Shown: positions 1-7,840, counted from the stretch's first letter. The stretch: 22,230 nt of DNA from an uncultured Lachnospiraceae bacterium (GCA_905193085.1 CAJJNI010000013.1:1-22230), one strand, 5' to 3'. The notes: generated by a model not told the origin, from the letters alone. Made by a program: numbers and translations.

Positions 1-442
1 CCCAGCATATCAAAAGTCCTGCTTTTCCAAGTGAAGTGTGGCAGATTCCATATTCATTTCCCGGTGAAAAATAATTTATTTCCGCATCAATAAGATGCTT
101 TTTTGAGTAAACTTTTTTGAAATCTCCGTTTGTATTAAAGAAGTAGAGTGAATTAAAAATTATATCATTTTCAAAATATGGAGCACCGATAAATGCTTCA
201 AGTTTAATTTCTTTGCATACATCAGAAATTTTTACAAAACATTTATCAAAATCATTCTGGGAAAAATTTATTTTTAATTTGTCCAGATTATCATAGCCGT
301 ATATGCACATTTCAGGGAATACAGCTAATGCTGTATCCGGCTCTTTTTCCTTAATGCTTTTTAAAAGCCGGATTACAGTATTTGTATTATCTATAATATT
401 GTCAGAACAATCCATCTGGACTGTTGCCAAATATGCTGACAT
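1..442 (-). CDS. Carbon-nitrogen hydrolase (nitrilase superfamily), partial
   Basis: The gene starts at 442 and runs off the left edge, leaving 147 complete codons of a protein that usually has about 260-290 residues. All three catalytic residues of the nitrilase superfamily are seen: Glu44 in FPEMCIYGY, Lys114 in YSKKHL and Cys146 in GLLICW. Enzymes of this family cleave amides, N-carbamoyl amines or nitriles through a cysteine thioester; the substrate cannot be told from this part. An AAGGTG ribosome site lies about 7 nt before the ATG. The gene begins 9 nt after the stop of the ABC ATPase, so it is probably the last visible gene of the nifI1-nifI2-permease-ATPase transcript. That context suggests it releases ammonia from an imported nitrogen compound, which is inference. 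The cytoplasmic location follows from the lack of a signal peptide. Confidence 0.85.
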   Translation of the reverse strand, partial: MSAYLATVQMDCSDNIIDNTNTVIRLLKSIKEKEPDTALAVFPEMCIYGYDNLDKLKINFSQNDFDKCFVKISDVCKEIKLEAFIGAPYFENDIIFNSLYFFNTNGDFKKVYSKKHLIDAEINYFSPGNEYGICHTSLGKAGLLICW

Positions 443-451
443 ATAATCACC

Positions 452-1285
452 TTATTCTTCAGTAGCTGTGTTAGCGGAGTATAATAAATCATTGATAGAT
501 TTTCTTATTTTAATAAATTCAGGAGAATCTTTTAATTCAAGGTCTCTTTTATGAGGAAGGTAAACATTTACTTCCTTGATGATTTTTCCCGGTCTTGCAG
601 ACATAACATAAATTTTATTTGCAAGGAAAACTGCTTCATCAATATCATGTGTGATAAATACAACAGTTGGGTGTTCCTTTTCCCATATTTCACGCATAAG
701 AAGCTGCATCATAGATTTTGTATGCGGGTCAAGTGCACCAAAAGGTTCGTCCATAAGAAGAACTTCCGGCTGGTTTGCAAGAGCTCTTGCAATGGCAACT
801 CTCTGTTTCATACCACCTGATAATTCTTTAGGATATGATTTGGCAAATTTCTTAAGACCAATGATGTCAAGATAGCGGTCTGCAATTTCCTGCTGTTTGT
901 CTTTTGGCATCTTCTTTATTTTAAGACCAAATTTAATGTTATTTTCAACTGTCATCCACGGGAAAAGAGTGTAAGTCTGAAATACCATTCCACGGTCAGG
1001 TCCGGGACCTGTTACAGTTCTGTCATTTACAATGATTTTTCCTGCTGTCGGGAAATCAAGTCCGGCGAGCATTCTTAAAAGTGTTGATTTACCACAGCCG
1101 GAAGGACCGACGATACATACGAAATCGTTATCCTGAATATCAATTGAAGCATCTTCGATAGCGACTGTCTGCTTTTTGCCTGAAACATATACTTTATCAA
1201 TATGTTCAGCTAAAATTTTACTGCTTGCTACATGGGCTTCCAATGGAGAGCCGGTTGTATCCTGTACTGTATTCTTTTTTGCCAT
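452..1285 (-). CDS. NitT/TauT-type ABC transporter ATP-binding protein
   Basis: This 277-residue ATPase would power uptake by the neighbouring permease at the inner face of the membrane. The motifs are complete: Walker A GPSGCGKST (60-68), Q-loop Gln103 in QTYTLFPW, signature LSGGM (155-159), Walker B VLLMDEPFGALD with Asp179-Glu180, and switch His213 in ITHD. The Q-loop and PFGALD context are typical of the nitrate/sulfonate/taurine (SsuB/TauB/NrtD) group. GGAGG lies 8 nt before the ATG. The gene follows the permease by 12 nt and precedes the amidohydrolase by 9 nt, so the three are co-transcribed. About 25 residues precede the ABC core, a little longer than usual. The transported compound is not shown by the sequence; the nearby C-N hydrolases suggest an organic nitrogen source. 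Confidence 0.93.
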   Translation of the reverse strand: MAKKNTVQDTTGSPLEAHVASSKILAEHIDKVYVSGKKQTVAIEDASIDIQDNDFVCIVGPSGCGKSTLLRMLAGLDFPTAGKIIVNDRTVTGPGPDRGMVFQTYTLFPWMTVENNIKFGLKIKKMPKDKQQEIADRYLDIIGLKKFAKSYPKELSGGMKQRVAIARALANQPEVLLMDEPFGALDPHTKSMMQLLMREIWEKEHPTVVFITHDIDEAVFLANKIYVMSARPGKIIKEVNVYLPHKRDLELKDSPEFIKIRKSINDLLYSANTATEE

Positions 1286-1297
1286 ATATATCGCCTC

Positions 1298-2095
1298 CTA
1301 TTCTGCCCATGGGAACATTTTCTTAATTGCAAATGCAAATAAACGGTCAGTGATAAGACCAAGTGCACCGATAACTAAAATACCTGAGAAAATACTTTCT
1401 GTATGTAAAAATCTCTGTGCTTTTAATATTGAATAACCAAGACCTGAACTTGATGCAACAAGTTCTGCAACTGTAAGGTAAGTCCAGCCCCAGCCAATCA
1501 TCATACGGAGAGTAAGCATCATTTTTGGTGCCATTGCAGGAATTAAAACTTTTGTGATTGTAGTCCATCTTGTAGTGCCAAGTGTGTAACTTGATGATAA
1601 AAGGTCATCTGAAACGCTTCTTGCATCATCAGCAATCATAAGTACCATCTGGAAGAAACAACCTAAAAATACAATTGTGATTTTTGCTCCTTCACCAATT
1701 CCACACCATACCATAACAAGTGGTACGAAAGCCGGAACAGGCATGTAACGGATAAACTCACAAATAGGAGCAATTATTGATTCAAATGATTTAAAACTTC
1801 CTGCTAAAATACCGAGTGGAACACCGATTACAGTAGAAATAATAAATCCCATTGTTATACGGAAAATACTGTAGCCCATGTTTACCCATAAGGTGCCATC
1901 TTTTGCACTTTCAATAATATCTTTTACAACCTTTGCAGGGGAAGGTAAAAATAATTCTTTTACCTGACCGCTTGCACAAAGCAGTGTCCAAAGTAAAAAT
2001 ATTACAACGAAAGTACAGATAGCAGAAGTAACATATCTTTTCTGAGACAGTTCTTTTCGTAATCTGAAATCGCCTCTGTCTTTTATCTTTTTCAT
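1298..2095 (-). CDS. NitT/TauT-type ABC transporter permease
   Basis: This 265-residue integral membrane protein is of the usual length for SsuC/TauC-like permeases (BPD_transp_1 fold). About six hydrophobic segments are visible, the first at roughly residues 22-45. The cytoplasmic EAA-type coupling loop is LGTTRWTTITKVLIPAMAP, which docks on the ATPase. The C-terminal segment ends FAFAIKKMFPWAE, common in this family. AGAAGGA lies upstream of the ATG. It starts 34 nt after nifI2 and ends 12 nt before the ATPase gene. No binding-protein gene lies in this operon; two binding-protein genes lie 6-9 kb away in the same orientation and share leader signals with it. Pairing them with this permease is inference, though a good one, because no other NitT-type permease is in the window. 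Confidence 0.92.
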   Translation of the reverse strand: MKKIKDRGDFRLRKELSQKRYVTSAICTFVVIFLLWTLLCASGQVKELFLPSPAKVVKDIIESAKDGTLWVNMGYSIFRITMGFIISTVIGVPLGILAGSFKSFESIIAPICEFIRYMPVPAFVPLVMVWCGIGEGAKITIVFLGCFFQMVLMIADDARSVSDDLLSSSYTLGTTRWTTITKVLIPAMAPKMMLTLRMMIGWGWTYLTVAELVASSSGLGYSILKAQRFLHTESIFSGILVIGALGLITDRLFAFAIKKMFPWAE

Positions 2096-2129
2096 ATAAA
2101 TCCTTCTTTCTGTTTTTTAAATTAATAAA

Positions 2130-2489
2130 TCAGACAAGTGCATCTTCACCGGTTTCGCCTGTATGAATACGGATACTTTCTTCAACCGGGAGAACAAAAA
2201 TTTTGCCATCACCTTCCATACCGTGGCTGTTTACAGAAAGAACGGTGTCAATAACTGATGAAACTGCATCATCAGGAACTACCATTTCAATCATTTTTTT
2301 TGCTACAAGAGCATTCCAGTATACTTTATCATCAGCATCATCACTTTCATGGCCTGATGTAAAATGAACTGAATGTTTGCCTCGTCCTAAAACTTCTTTT
2401 GTACTCATGGCAAATAAACGGTTCTCACTTAAAGCGGCTTTAGTTTTAAAATAACAGTTAGGTCGTAAAAATATAATTATCTGCTTCAT
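2130..2489 (-). CDS. nifI2: PII-family regulator, NifI2-like
   Basis: PII proteins are trimeric sensors of ATP/ADP and 2-oxoglutarate that switch their targets by moving the T-loop. This 119-residue copy carries the family marks: the start MKQIIIFLRPN, VLGRGKH (33-39) before the T-loop, and the nucleotide-binding B-loop GDGKIFVLPVEESIRI (93-108). Its end, HTGETGEDALV, and the long acidic T-loop (about residues 40-62) fit the NifI2 branch better than GlnB or GlnK. In diazotrophic archaea and clostridia NifI1 and NifI2 act as a pair on nitrogenase. Here the pair lies immediately before an ABC transporter, and no nif gene is visible. I infer control of the transporter or of a nearby hydrolase. 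GGAGG lies before the ATG, and the gap to nifI1 is 23 nt. The subgroup is called from memory of family sequences. Confidence 0.8.
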   Translation of the reverse strand: MKQIIIFLRPNCYFKTKAALSENRLFAMSTKEVLGRGKHSVHFTSGHESDDADDKVYWNALVAKKMIEMVVPDDAVSSVIDTVLSVNSHGMEGDGKIFVLPVEESIRIHTGETGEDALV

Positions 2490-2512
2490 AATGTTTTCCT
2501 CCTTGCCATGAA

Positions 2513-2839
2513 TTATAATTCTGCCTTACCTGAGCTTACTGTAATTGCTGTCTCAACAGGAAGAATAAATATTTTTCCATCTCCGAAAGAACCTTCATCA
2601 CTTGTTTTTGAATACTGGATAATAATATCTGAAACTTTTTTCACATCATCATCTTCAACTACAAGCATAAGCATTTCTTTTGGAATTTCATCATAGTAAA
2701 CATCATCAACCTTAAGACCTCTCTGTTTACCTCTTCCTAAAATATTGAATCGTGTAACTGCACGATAACCTGCTTCACATAATTTGTTTAATACCTCATC
2801 ACATTTTTCTGGTCTTACAATAGCTTTAATCATTTTCAT
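2513..2839 (-). CDS. nifI1: PII-family regulator, NifI1-like
   Basis: This 108-residue PII protein begins MKMIKAIVRPEK and contains LGRGKQRGL (34-42), the T-loop segment VDDVYYDEIPKEMLMLVVED, and the B-loop GDGKIFILPVETA (86-98). The combination of GRGKQ+GL, the DEIPK T-loop and MLMLVVEDDDV closely recalls NifI1 of methanogens and clostridia. It is the first gene of the transporter operon. AAGGAAGG precedes the ATG. Its leader has a promoter, an upstream palindrome and a terminator with an overlapping hairpin (separate entries). The protein would report nitrogen status to a partner, through NifI1-NifI2 hetero-oligomers if the pair works as in nif systems. The partner is unknown. GlnB/GlnK is the alternative name; the PII family itself is certain. 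Confidence 0.85.
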   Translation of the reverse strand: MKMIKAIVRPEKCDEVLNKLCEAGYRAVTRFNILGRGKQRGLKVDDVYYDEIPKEMLMLVVEDDDVKKVSDIIIQYSKTSDEGSFGDGKIFILPVETAITVSSGKAEL

Positions 2840-2894
2840 AATAATTACCTTCCTTTCTCAATCTGTAGAACATGCCTTTGGCAGTTCCTTGCGT

Positions 2895-2931
2895 AAAAAA
2901 AGACGCCGGGACAATAAATGTCCTGACGCCT
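2895..2931 (-). terminator. Leader terminator before nifI1
   Basis: Read on the minus strand, AGGCGTC-A-GGACA, loop TTTAT, then TGTCC-C-GGCGTCT forms a 13-position stem with one mismatch and two G-U pairs, followed by seven T. It lies downstream of a good promoter and upstream of the nifI1 ribosome site, with no gene between, so it is an attenuator rather than the end of a gene. Confidence 0.75.
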
Positions 2932-2937
2932 TTGTCA
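2924..2937 (-). promoter_or_regulatory. ANTAR-like antiterminator hairpin, nifI1 leader
   Basis: On the minus strand TGAC-AAAGGC-GTCA gives a 4-bp stem with a hexaloop having A at position 1 and G at position 4, as in ANTAR protein targets (EutV consensus AGC-AANGRR-GCU). It uses the 5' arm of the terminator, so the two structures exclude each other. The first of the two hairpins usual in ANTAR sites is not visible. Confidence 0.45.
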
Positions 2938-2970
2938 TGCATGTGTTTGAATTATTTAATTTATGTGCTT

Positions 2971-2999
2971 ATTATAATTATTACAGTAAGTTATTACAA
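2971..2999 (-). promoter_or_regulatory. Promoter of the nifI1 transporter operon
   Basis: On the minus strand TTGTAA (2999-2994), a 17-nt spacer, and TATAAT (2976-2971) form a near-consensus sigma-A promoter. The predicted start is near 2964, giving a leader of about 125 nt that contains the attenuator. Confidence 0.65.
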
Positions 3000-3020
3000 T
3001 GTTTTAAATGCATATTTTTT

Positions 3021-3037
3021 TTGTGCAGAAAGCACAA
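3021..3037. promoter_or_regulatory. 17-bp palindromic operator, nifI1 operon
   Basis: TTGTGC-AGAAA-GCACAA is an inverted repeat with 6-bp arms. It ends 21 nt upstream of the -35 box, an activator-like position. The same TTGTG-N7-CACAA form is present at 12791-12807 and, less well, at 10884-10900. The binding protein is unknown; PucR is one candidate. Confidence 0.5.
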
Positions 3038-3046
3038 AGTTAAATT

Positions 3047-4267
3047 TTAGTCTTCTTCGCGGTTATCGCGGTAATGTTTTATTGCAAATGCAAGCTTAAG
3101 CTCTAAGCATGCAGACATGTCGTTAATTTCACTGCCAAGAATTTTCTTGATTTTATCGAGACGGTATCTCATTGTATTGCGGTGTATAAATAATGTTTCG
3201 GCTGCTGCATTGGCATTGCAGTTGCAGTTAAGATAAGTTTCCAGTGTCTCGCACAGTTCACCTTCTGAGAGATTATCTGTTTTTATAAGATTACCGATAT
3301 GATTTTCGACAAATTCATCGAGAAATCTTCCATTATTAATCTGTGCAATTAAAGAATATATGCCGAGATTTTCGTAGAAAAAGACTTTTTCATTTTCATC
3401 TATGATTTTGAAAATGGAAAGAGCATTTTCAGCTTCTTTAAGACTTTTCTTGAAATCTTCTATATATTCGTAGGCAGTTCCGACTCCGGCTTTTACTGTT
3501 ACATGATAACTGCTTTCAATGTGTCGTATTATATTTGTAAGTATTGTTATAAATAAATCTCTGCTGAAAAGTTCAGCCGGAATAAGAGCAGCAGCAGTAT
3601 CATTTTGAAGGAGAACCATTACTTTCTGCAGTCCAAATGAGCGGAATTCATTTTTAACTTCTTTTTTCAGGCCTTCCCTGACCTCTAAGAAAAAGCCTTC
3701 AGAATTATCGTTTGTCTTGTTATTTTTACTGTGATAGACTTTTAGTGCAACAACTCTGTATTTGCCTTTAAGATTTACACCAAGATAGTTAGCCTGTTCC
3801 AATATTTCTGATGCATTAATCTGTTCGGAAAAGAAAATTGATGACAAAATGCGTTCACGTGAATTGGCATTGATTTCTTCTTCGACAAGAGCTTTACACA
3901 CAATCTGCGATAAATCTATCAGATGAAGTTTTACTGACAGTTCAAAAAGTGGAAGAGTCTGCTCACTGCAGTAATTGATAAGGGCATTGGAAATCTGACC
4001 TTCATTTACAACAATTCCTGCAATTTCTTTTTCATTTAAGACACGTATAAGCTCAATTATCTTATCATTTCCTGTAAGGCTTTCATTTGTAATAATAACA
4101 AGCTCTCCACCGTGAATTAACTCGGCTACATTAAAATCATCGGAGAGACATTGGACACAGTCTGCAAAATAAATCCAACGGATAGGTCTTAACATACCGG
4201 CTTCACCGGTAATAAGTTTCATACCGCTGCGGATTTGTTTCATTTTCATTAAGTCTTCACAGTTCAT
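3047..4267 (-). CDS. PucR-family transcriptional regulator
   Basis: This 406-residue protein has the PucR/CdaR layout: an N-terminal ligand-sensing domain (about 5-120, opening DLMKMKQIRSGMKLITGE), a GGDEF-like middle region, and a C-terminal helix-turn-helix of the PucR_2 type near residues 350-405, with the family's NANAAAETLFIHRNTMRYRLDKI motif. The named member controls purine catabolism in Bacillus; relatives control use of other nitrogen or carbon compounds. The gene lies upstream of and parallel to the nifI1 operon, with 207 nt between and no terminator after its stop. It is the nearest candidate for the activator of the nitrogen genes and for the factor binding TTGTG-N7-CACAA. That link is inference. 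Its own upstream region holds a TGTCAT/ATGACA inverted repeat. Confidence 0.88.
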   Translation of the reverse strand: MNCEDLMKMKQIRSGMKLITGEAGMLRPIRWIYFADCVQCLSDDFNVAELIHGGELVIITNESLTGNDKIIELIRVLNEKEIAGIVVNEGQISNALINYCSEQTLPLFELSVKLHLIDLSQIVCKALVEEEINANSRERILSSIFFSEQINASEILEQANYLGVNLKGKYRVVALKVYHSKNNKTNDNSEGFFLEVREGLKKEVKNEFRSFGLQKVMVLLQNDTAAALIPAELFSRDLFITILTNIIRHIESSYHVTVKAGVGTAYEYIEDFKKSLKEAENALSIFKIIDENEKVFFYENLGIYSLIAQINNGRFLDEFVENHIGNLIKTDNLSEGELCETLETYLNCNCNANAAAETLFIHRNTMRYRLDKIKKILGSEINDMSACLELKLAFAIKHYRDNREED

Positions 4268-4341
4268 ATGTATTCCTCGCTCCAGTTTTCAAAGTATTAT
4301 GTCTCACATGCAGTAGAAAAATATGTAAAAGCTGCATATGA

Positions 4342-4366
4342 TGTCATTTTTATGTCGTATATGACA
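4342..4366. promoter_or_regulatory. Inverted repeat upstream of the pucR-like gene
   Basis: TGTCAT (4342-4347) and ATGACA (4361-4366) are inverted, with a further TGTC at 4353-4356 that makes TGTC-GTATAT-GACA. It lies about 75-100 nt before the PucR start, in the 135-nt gap between the regulator and the ABC permease gene. It may be an autoregulatory site; no clear promoter could be fixed here. Confidence 0.3.
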
Positions 4367-4402
4367 CAGTATATACTATGAAAAAATATTATTCAAGAGA
4401 TT

Positions 4403-7135
4403 TTATTCTCTGTTTTTTAATACCTGGGCAGGTGTTATTTTCTTTAAGCGGAGTACAAGAAAATGGCTGATTATCAAATAAAGCATTATTATTCCTGCAT
4501 ATATTGCAACATACAGATACCACGGAAAATGCAAGTTCATACTGCAGCCGATATTTGAAATAAGGAGCGGATATACAGAATCCATTACAATTTTTGACAA
4601 AGGTATGCATATAAGTGCACCGATTGCAATTATGTATAAATTTCCTGTCAGATATAATTGTTTAATTTCGCTCATTCGGTATCCGAATATTTTAATCAGC
4701 GAAATTCCAAAAGATGAACGGTCTATCATTACTTTTATCATAAGATACATTACAACGCAGAAAATAATTATTGATACTGCGCTTAACATGTATACCATTG
4801 GCATCATCATGTTTACAAAAATATTTGACGATTTTTCAATTTCGCTTTTTGATATATATGAGTAAAGTCTTCCAGATGGAATATCAAGTTTTTTGTCGGA
4901 AAATACTATATTATAGTAATTTTCACTTTCTCCAAATAAATCACGCATGCTGTCTATATCCATAAAAGCATAAAGTCCCGGAGAGTATTGGGTGATACCG
5001 TCAACTGTAAATGCATAATCCCTGTCTGTTTCTTCGTCTGTCATAATTACTTTATCGCCAACTCTTAACTGGAATTTCTGTGCGGCAGCAGAAGAGAGCG
5101 TAATTGTATTTTCACCTGATGACAGTGAAACATCAAAATATGGGTTGCTGTTATTGGTGCCTATTATTGTCACATCAAGATTATATCCGAATTTTTCTTT
5201 TTTGAGTGCCTTTGCAAAGCATGCAGTACCGCCTTTTGGGGCTTCTTTTTCGGGATATTTATATGTGTACATATATTCGTATTTTGTATCGGCTTTGTTT
5301 TCTCTGCTTATATTTTTACACATTACAAAACAGTCAAAGGAAAGCATAAGTATAAGCAGACAAATAAACATTCCAAATATAACAGTTAAGGCTGTACGGA
5401 TTTCACGAATCATCTGTCTTATTCTGAATTTATTTATAAAATTCATATTGCCGAGGTTGGTTTTGCTGATTTTTCCGGCTTTATTTTCATTTCTTATAAG
5501 TGAAAGAACCGGTTTTGACAGTTTTTTTCTTATTACAAGCCAGTTTACTATAATTGCGCATGCGGCAGGCATGATGAGAGCATATATCATAAGATAAGGC
5601 GGATATATTATGTCAACCTTTGGAAATGAAAAGTAAACATAGCTGTCACTCATCTGATTTTGTATTCCAATCGGAGAAAAACCAATCAGTGTTCCGATAA
5701 TACTTGATATGACAGTAACAATGACAGGTAAAGTCAGGTAGTGGAGCAGAAGGTCATGACGGTTTACTCCAAGTGCATACAAAGCACCGATTATGCTGCT
5801 TTCACGCTCTATGTTGTGTACCACGAAAACAGATATTACATATGTAAAAAGTATCATTATAATAACTCCGGCAGCAAGACCGCTTAACTTATTTACTACC
5901 TGGTCATTTTCTGCAGCGCTTATTCGCGGATTATCTTTTGCAGGTATAAATTGTGTGAGATTTGCAAGGTCTGTATCAAATAATTCATCAATAATACTGT
6001 CAGTATTTCCTTTTAATTCTGCTATTCCGTCATAAAGTTCTTTTGCACCGTCTGCGGCTTCATCTACTCCGTCGGTGTAATCATTTATACCATTTTTATA
6101 ATCTTTTAAGGCAGAAAGCTGAGTTTTTAATGAGCGGAGATTCATTCTTAAAATGGCATTAGCACTGTTTAAGTTAAGAAGGTTATCGAGTTCATTTTCA
6201 AAATTTTCTTCTGTAAGTGCTGTAGTTAATCCATATGATGAAAGGGCATCAGATGCCTGTTTTAAATATGAATCAAAAACTTCTCCGGCACCGCCTGTTA
6301 AATCTTTATTGTAATCTGAAAGTTTATTAAGACCATCAGACAACTTGTTAGAACCGTCTAACAAATCATTTATGCCATTTACCAAATCGTCCTTTTTACC
6401 GGCAGTTTCGTCCCAGTATTCGTGGAAGTAAGAATCTGAAATTTCAGATGTATCTACTTTGAATTTTTTCAGCTCTTCTTTTAATTCACTGTCGGTAATG
6501 TTGTCATTAAGTGTGTAGGCATAGGTATATTCTTCTGTTTTCATGCTCAGGTTGTTTTCTTTTAAAGTGTTGTAAGCATTTTCTGTTAAAAATGCCATGC
6601 CAAACTGTTTGCTGTCAACGATACTGTCACTTATATTTTTGTATGGGGCGTTGTAATCGGAAACACAGCCTGTTCCTACAACTTTGAATGTGTCAGAGCC
6701 AAGAGTTACAGTATCACCGATAGAAATATTGTGTTCTGCACAGTATCTTTTCTCAAGGATAATTTCATTGTCATTTTCAGGATAATTACCGTTTTCTAAA
6801 ATTATGCGGTTAATAGTTTCCCTGTTTTTAAATGCTCTTACAATGCTCTTATCAGAAAGCTGATAATCAAGATAAAACTGTTCTTCTAATGTGACGCCTT
6901 TTTTAGTAAGAATATTTTTCTGTTTGTCAGTGAGTGGAACAAAAACACTGAACTGTCCATCTTCTACATTATATTTTTTTGCTATTTTTTCTCCTCCTGA
7001 AATAATTGTCTCTGCGGCACCAATCAGACTTACTACCATATACATTGAAAGTATTATAAGTGAGCCAAGTGCTATGTATCGGAAGAGATTTTCTTTTAAA
7101 TCACGAAAAACACGCTTTCTTAGTATTTTCTGCAT
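4403..7135 (-). CDS. FtsX/MacB-like ABC transporter permease, 8 TM
   Basis: This 910-residue membrane protein consists of two FtsX-type modules, each with one leading TM helix, an extracytoplasmic region and three TM helices. The helices lie near residues 20-40, 417-440, 462-486, 512-535, 581-603 and three between about 785 and 900. The first outer region (45-415) begins with a MacB-type periplasmic core and contains a helical part (about 247-385) with repeats such as NGINDLLDGSNKLSDGLNKL, likely a coiled-coil stalk. It ends ITPAQVLKNRE, typical of FtsX permeases. Members of this superfamily transmit force or extrude peptides, antibiotics or lipids; the substrate here is unknown. GGAGG lies 11 nt before the ATG, and the gene starts 3 nt after the ATPase stop. 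It is co-transcribed with the ATPase and TetR genes. Confidence 0.9.
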   Translation of the reverse strand: MQKILRKRVFRDLKENLFRYIALGSLIILSMYMVVSLIGAAETIISGGEKIAKKYNVEDGQFSVFVPLTDKQKNILTKKGVTLEEQFYLDYQLSDKSIVRAFKNRETINRIILENGNYPENDNEIILEKRYCAEHNISIGDTVTLGSDTFKVVGTGCVSDYNAPYKNISDSIVDSKQFGMAFLTENAYNTLKENNLSMKTEEYTYAYTLNDNITDSELKEELKKFKVDTSEISDSYFHEYWDETAGKKDDLVNGINDLLDGSNKLSDGLNKLSDYNKDLTGGAGEVFDSYLKQASDALSSYGLTTALTEENFENELDNLLNLNSANAILRMNLRSLKTQLSALKDYKNGINDYTDGVDEAADGAKELYDGIAELKGNTDSIIDELFDTDLANLTQFIPAKDNPRISAAENDQVVNKLSGLAAGVIIMILFTYVISVFVVHNIERESSIIGALYALGVNRHDLLLHYLTLPVIVTVISSIIGTLIGFSPIGIQNQMSDSYVYFSFPKVDIIYPPYLMIYALIMPAACAIIVNWLVIRKKLSKPVLSLIRNENKAGKISKTNLGNMNFINKFRIRQMIREIRTALTVIFGMFICLLILMLSFDCFVMCKNISRENKADTKYEYMYTYKYPEKEAPKGGTACFAKALKKEKFGYNLDVTIIGTNNSNPYFDVSLSSGENTITLSSAAAQKFQLRVGDKVIMTDEETDRDYAFTVDGITQYSPGLYAFMDIDSMRDLFGESENYYNIVFSDKKLDIPSGRLYSYISKSEIEKSSNIFVNMMMPMVYMLSAVSIIIFCVVMYLMIKVMIDRSSFGISLIKIFGYRMSEIKQLYLTGNLYIIAIGALICIPLSKIVMDSVYPLLISNIGCSMNLHFPWYLYVAIYAGIIMLYLIISHFLVLRLKKITPAQVLKNRE

Positions 7136-7138
7136 ATT

Positions 7139-7840
7139 TTATAAATCCTCCAATTCTGCTGCCGGAATGCGTACTTCATTTTCGTATTCACGGCTTATCT
7201 GTCCGTCTTTAATACGAATTACTTTGTGAACCATATCTTTTATGGAATTGTTATGTGTGACAATGAGCATTGTTGTGTGATATTTTGCATTTATTTTTTC
7301 GAGTAAAATAAGTATGTCTTTTGAAGTTTTAGAGTCAAGAGCACCTGTAGGTTCATCACACAGAAGCAGAAGAGGATTTTTAATTAATGCTCTTGCTATT
7401 GCGCATCGCTGCTGCTGACCGCCTGAAAGCTGTGACGGGAATTTATTTTGATGTTCTTTTAATCCGAGAGTTTCAATTAAATCGTCGATATCAAGCGGTT
7501 TTGAAGTCAGGTACTCGCATACCTGGATATTTTCTCTTACGGTTAGATTTGGCACAAGATTATAAAACTGGAAGATGAAACCAAGATTTTCCCTTCTGTA
7601 GTCGGATAAGGAGTCCTGATTTAATCCCGCAATTTCTTTACCATCAACTTTTACGGAACCGGAATCAATAGTGTCGAGTCCGCCAATGCAGTTAAGCAGA
7701 GTTGACTTACCTGAACCGCTTGTTCCCTGTATGACACACATTTTTCCTTTCTCAACAGAAGTTGATATTCCTTTTAAAACTTCAACAAAGCCCTCGCCTG
7801 AGCCATAGTTTTTCTTTAAATTATTTACTTCAAGATACAT
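7139..7840 (-). CDS. ABC transporter ATPase, MacB/LolD type
   Basis: This 233-residue ATPase is the partner of the FtsX-like permease that follows 3 nt later. It shows Walker A GTSGSGKST, Q-loop in FIFQFYNLVPNLT, signature LSGGQQQR, Walker B LLLLCDEPTGALD and the H-loop VTHNN. FYNLVP, SGGQQQR and DEPTGALD are hallmarks of the LolD/MacB/FtsE group, which drives efflux or mechanical work rather than uptake. The start codon overlaps the stop codon of the TetR gene in a TAATG junction, so translation is probably coupled. It is cytoplasmic and membrane-associated through the permease. Confidence 0.93.
   Translation of the reverse strand: MYLEVNNLKKNYGSGEGFVEVLKGISTSVEKGKMCVIQGTSGSGKSTLLNCIGGLDTIDSGSVKVDGKEIAGLNQDSLSDYRRENLGFIFQFYNLVPNLTVRENIQVCEYLTSKPLDIDDLIETLGLKEHQNKFPSQLSGGQQQRCAIARALIKNPLLLLCDEPTGALDSKTSKDILILLEKINAKYHTTMLIVTHNNSIKDMVHKVIRIKDGQISREYENEVRIPAAELEDL

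Noticed and set aside
2130..2839. A nitrogen fixation (nif) cluster, suggested by the NifI-like genes.
   Set aside because: No nifH, nifD or nifK sequence on either side in the window; the neighbours are a PucR regulator and ABC transporter genes.
3021..3037. CRP-type site (TGTGA-N6-TCACA).
   Set aside because: The arms are TGTGC/GCACA with an odd centre (N5), and no CRP-family gene is present.
2784..3099. Two overlapping plus-strand open frames across the nifI1 leader.
   Set aside because: They lack ribosome sites, have no family features and run antisense over the nifI1 start and the PucR end; the leader structure explains the region better.
5145..5597. A 150-codon hydrophobic plus-strand frame.
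   Set aside because: It is antisense to TM segments of the FtsX-like permease; hydrophobicity is a shadow of that gene, and there is no ribosome site.
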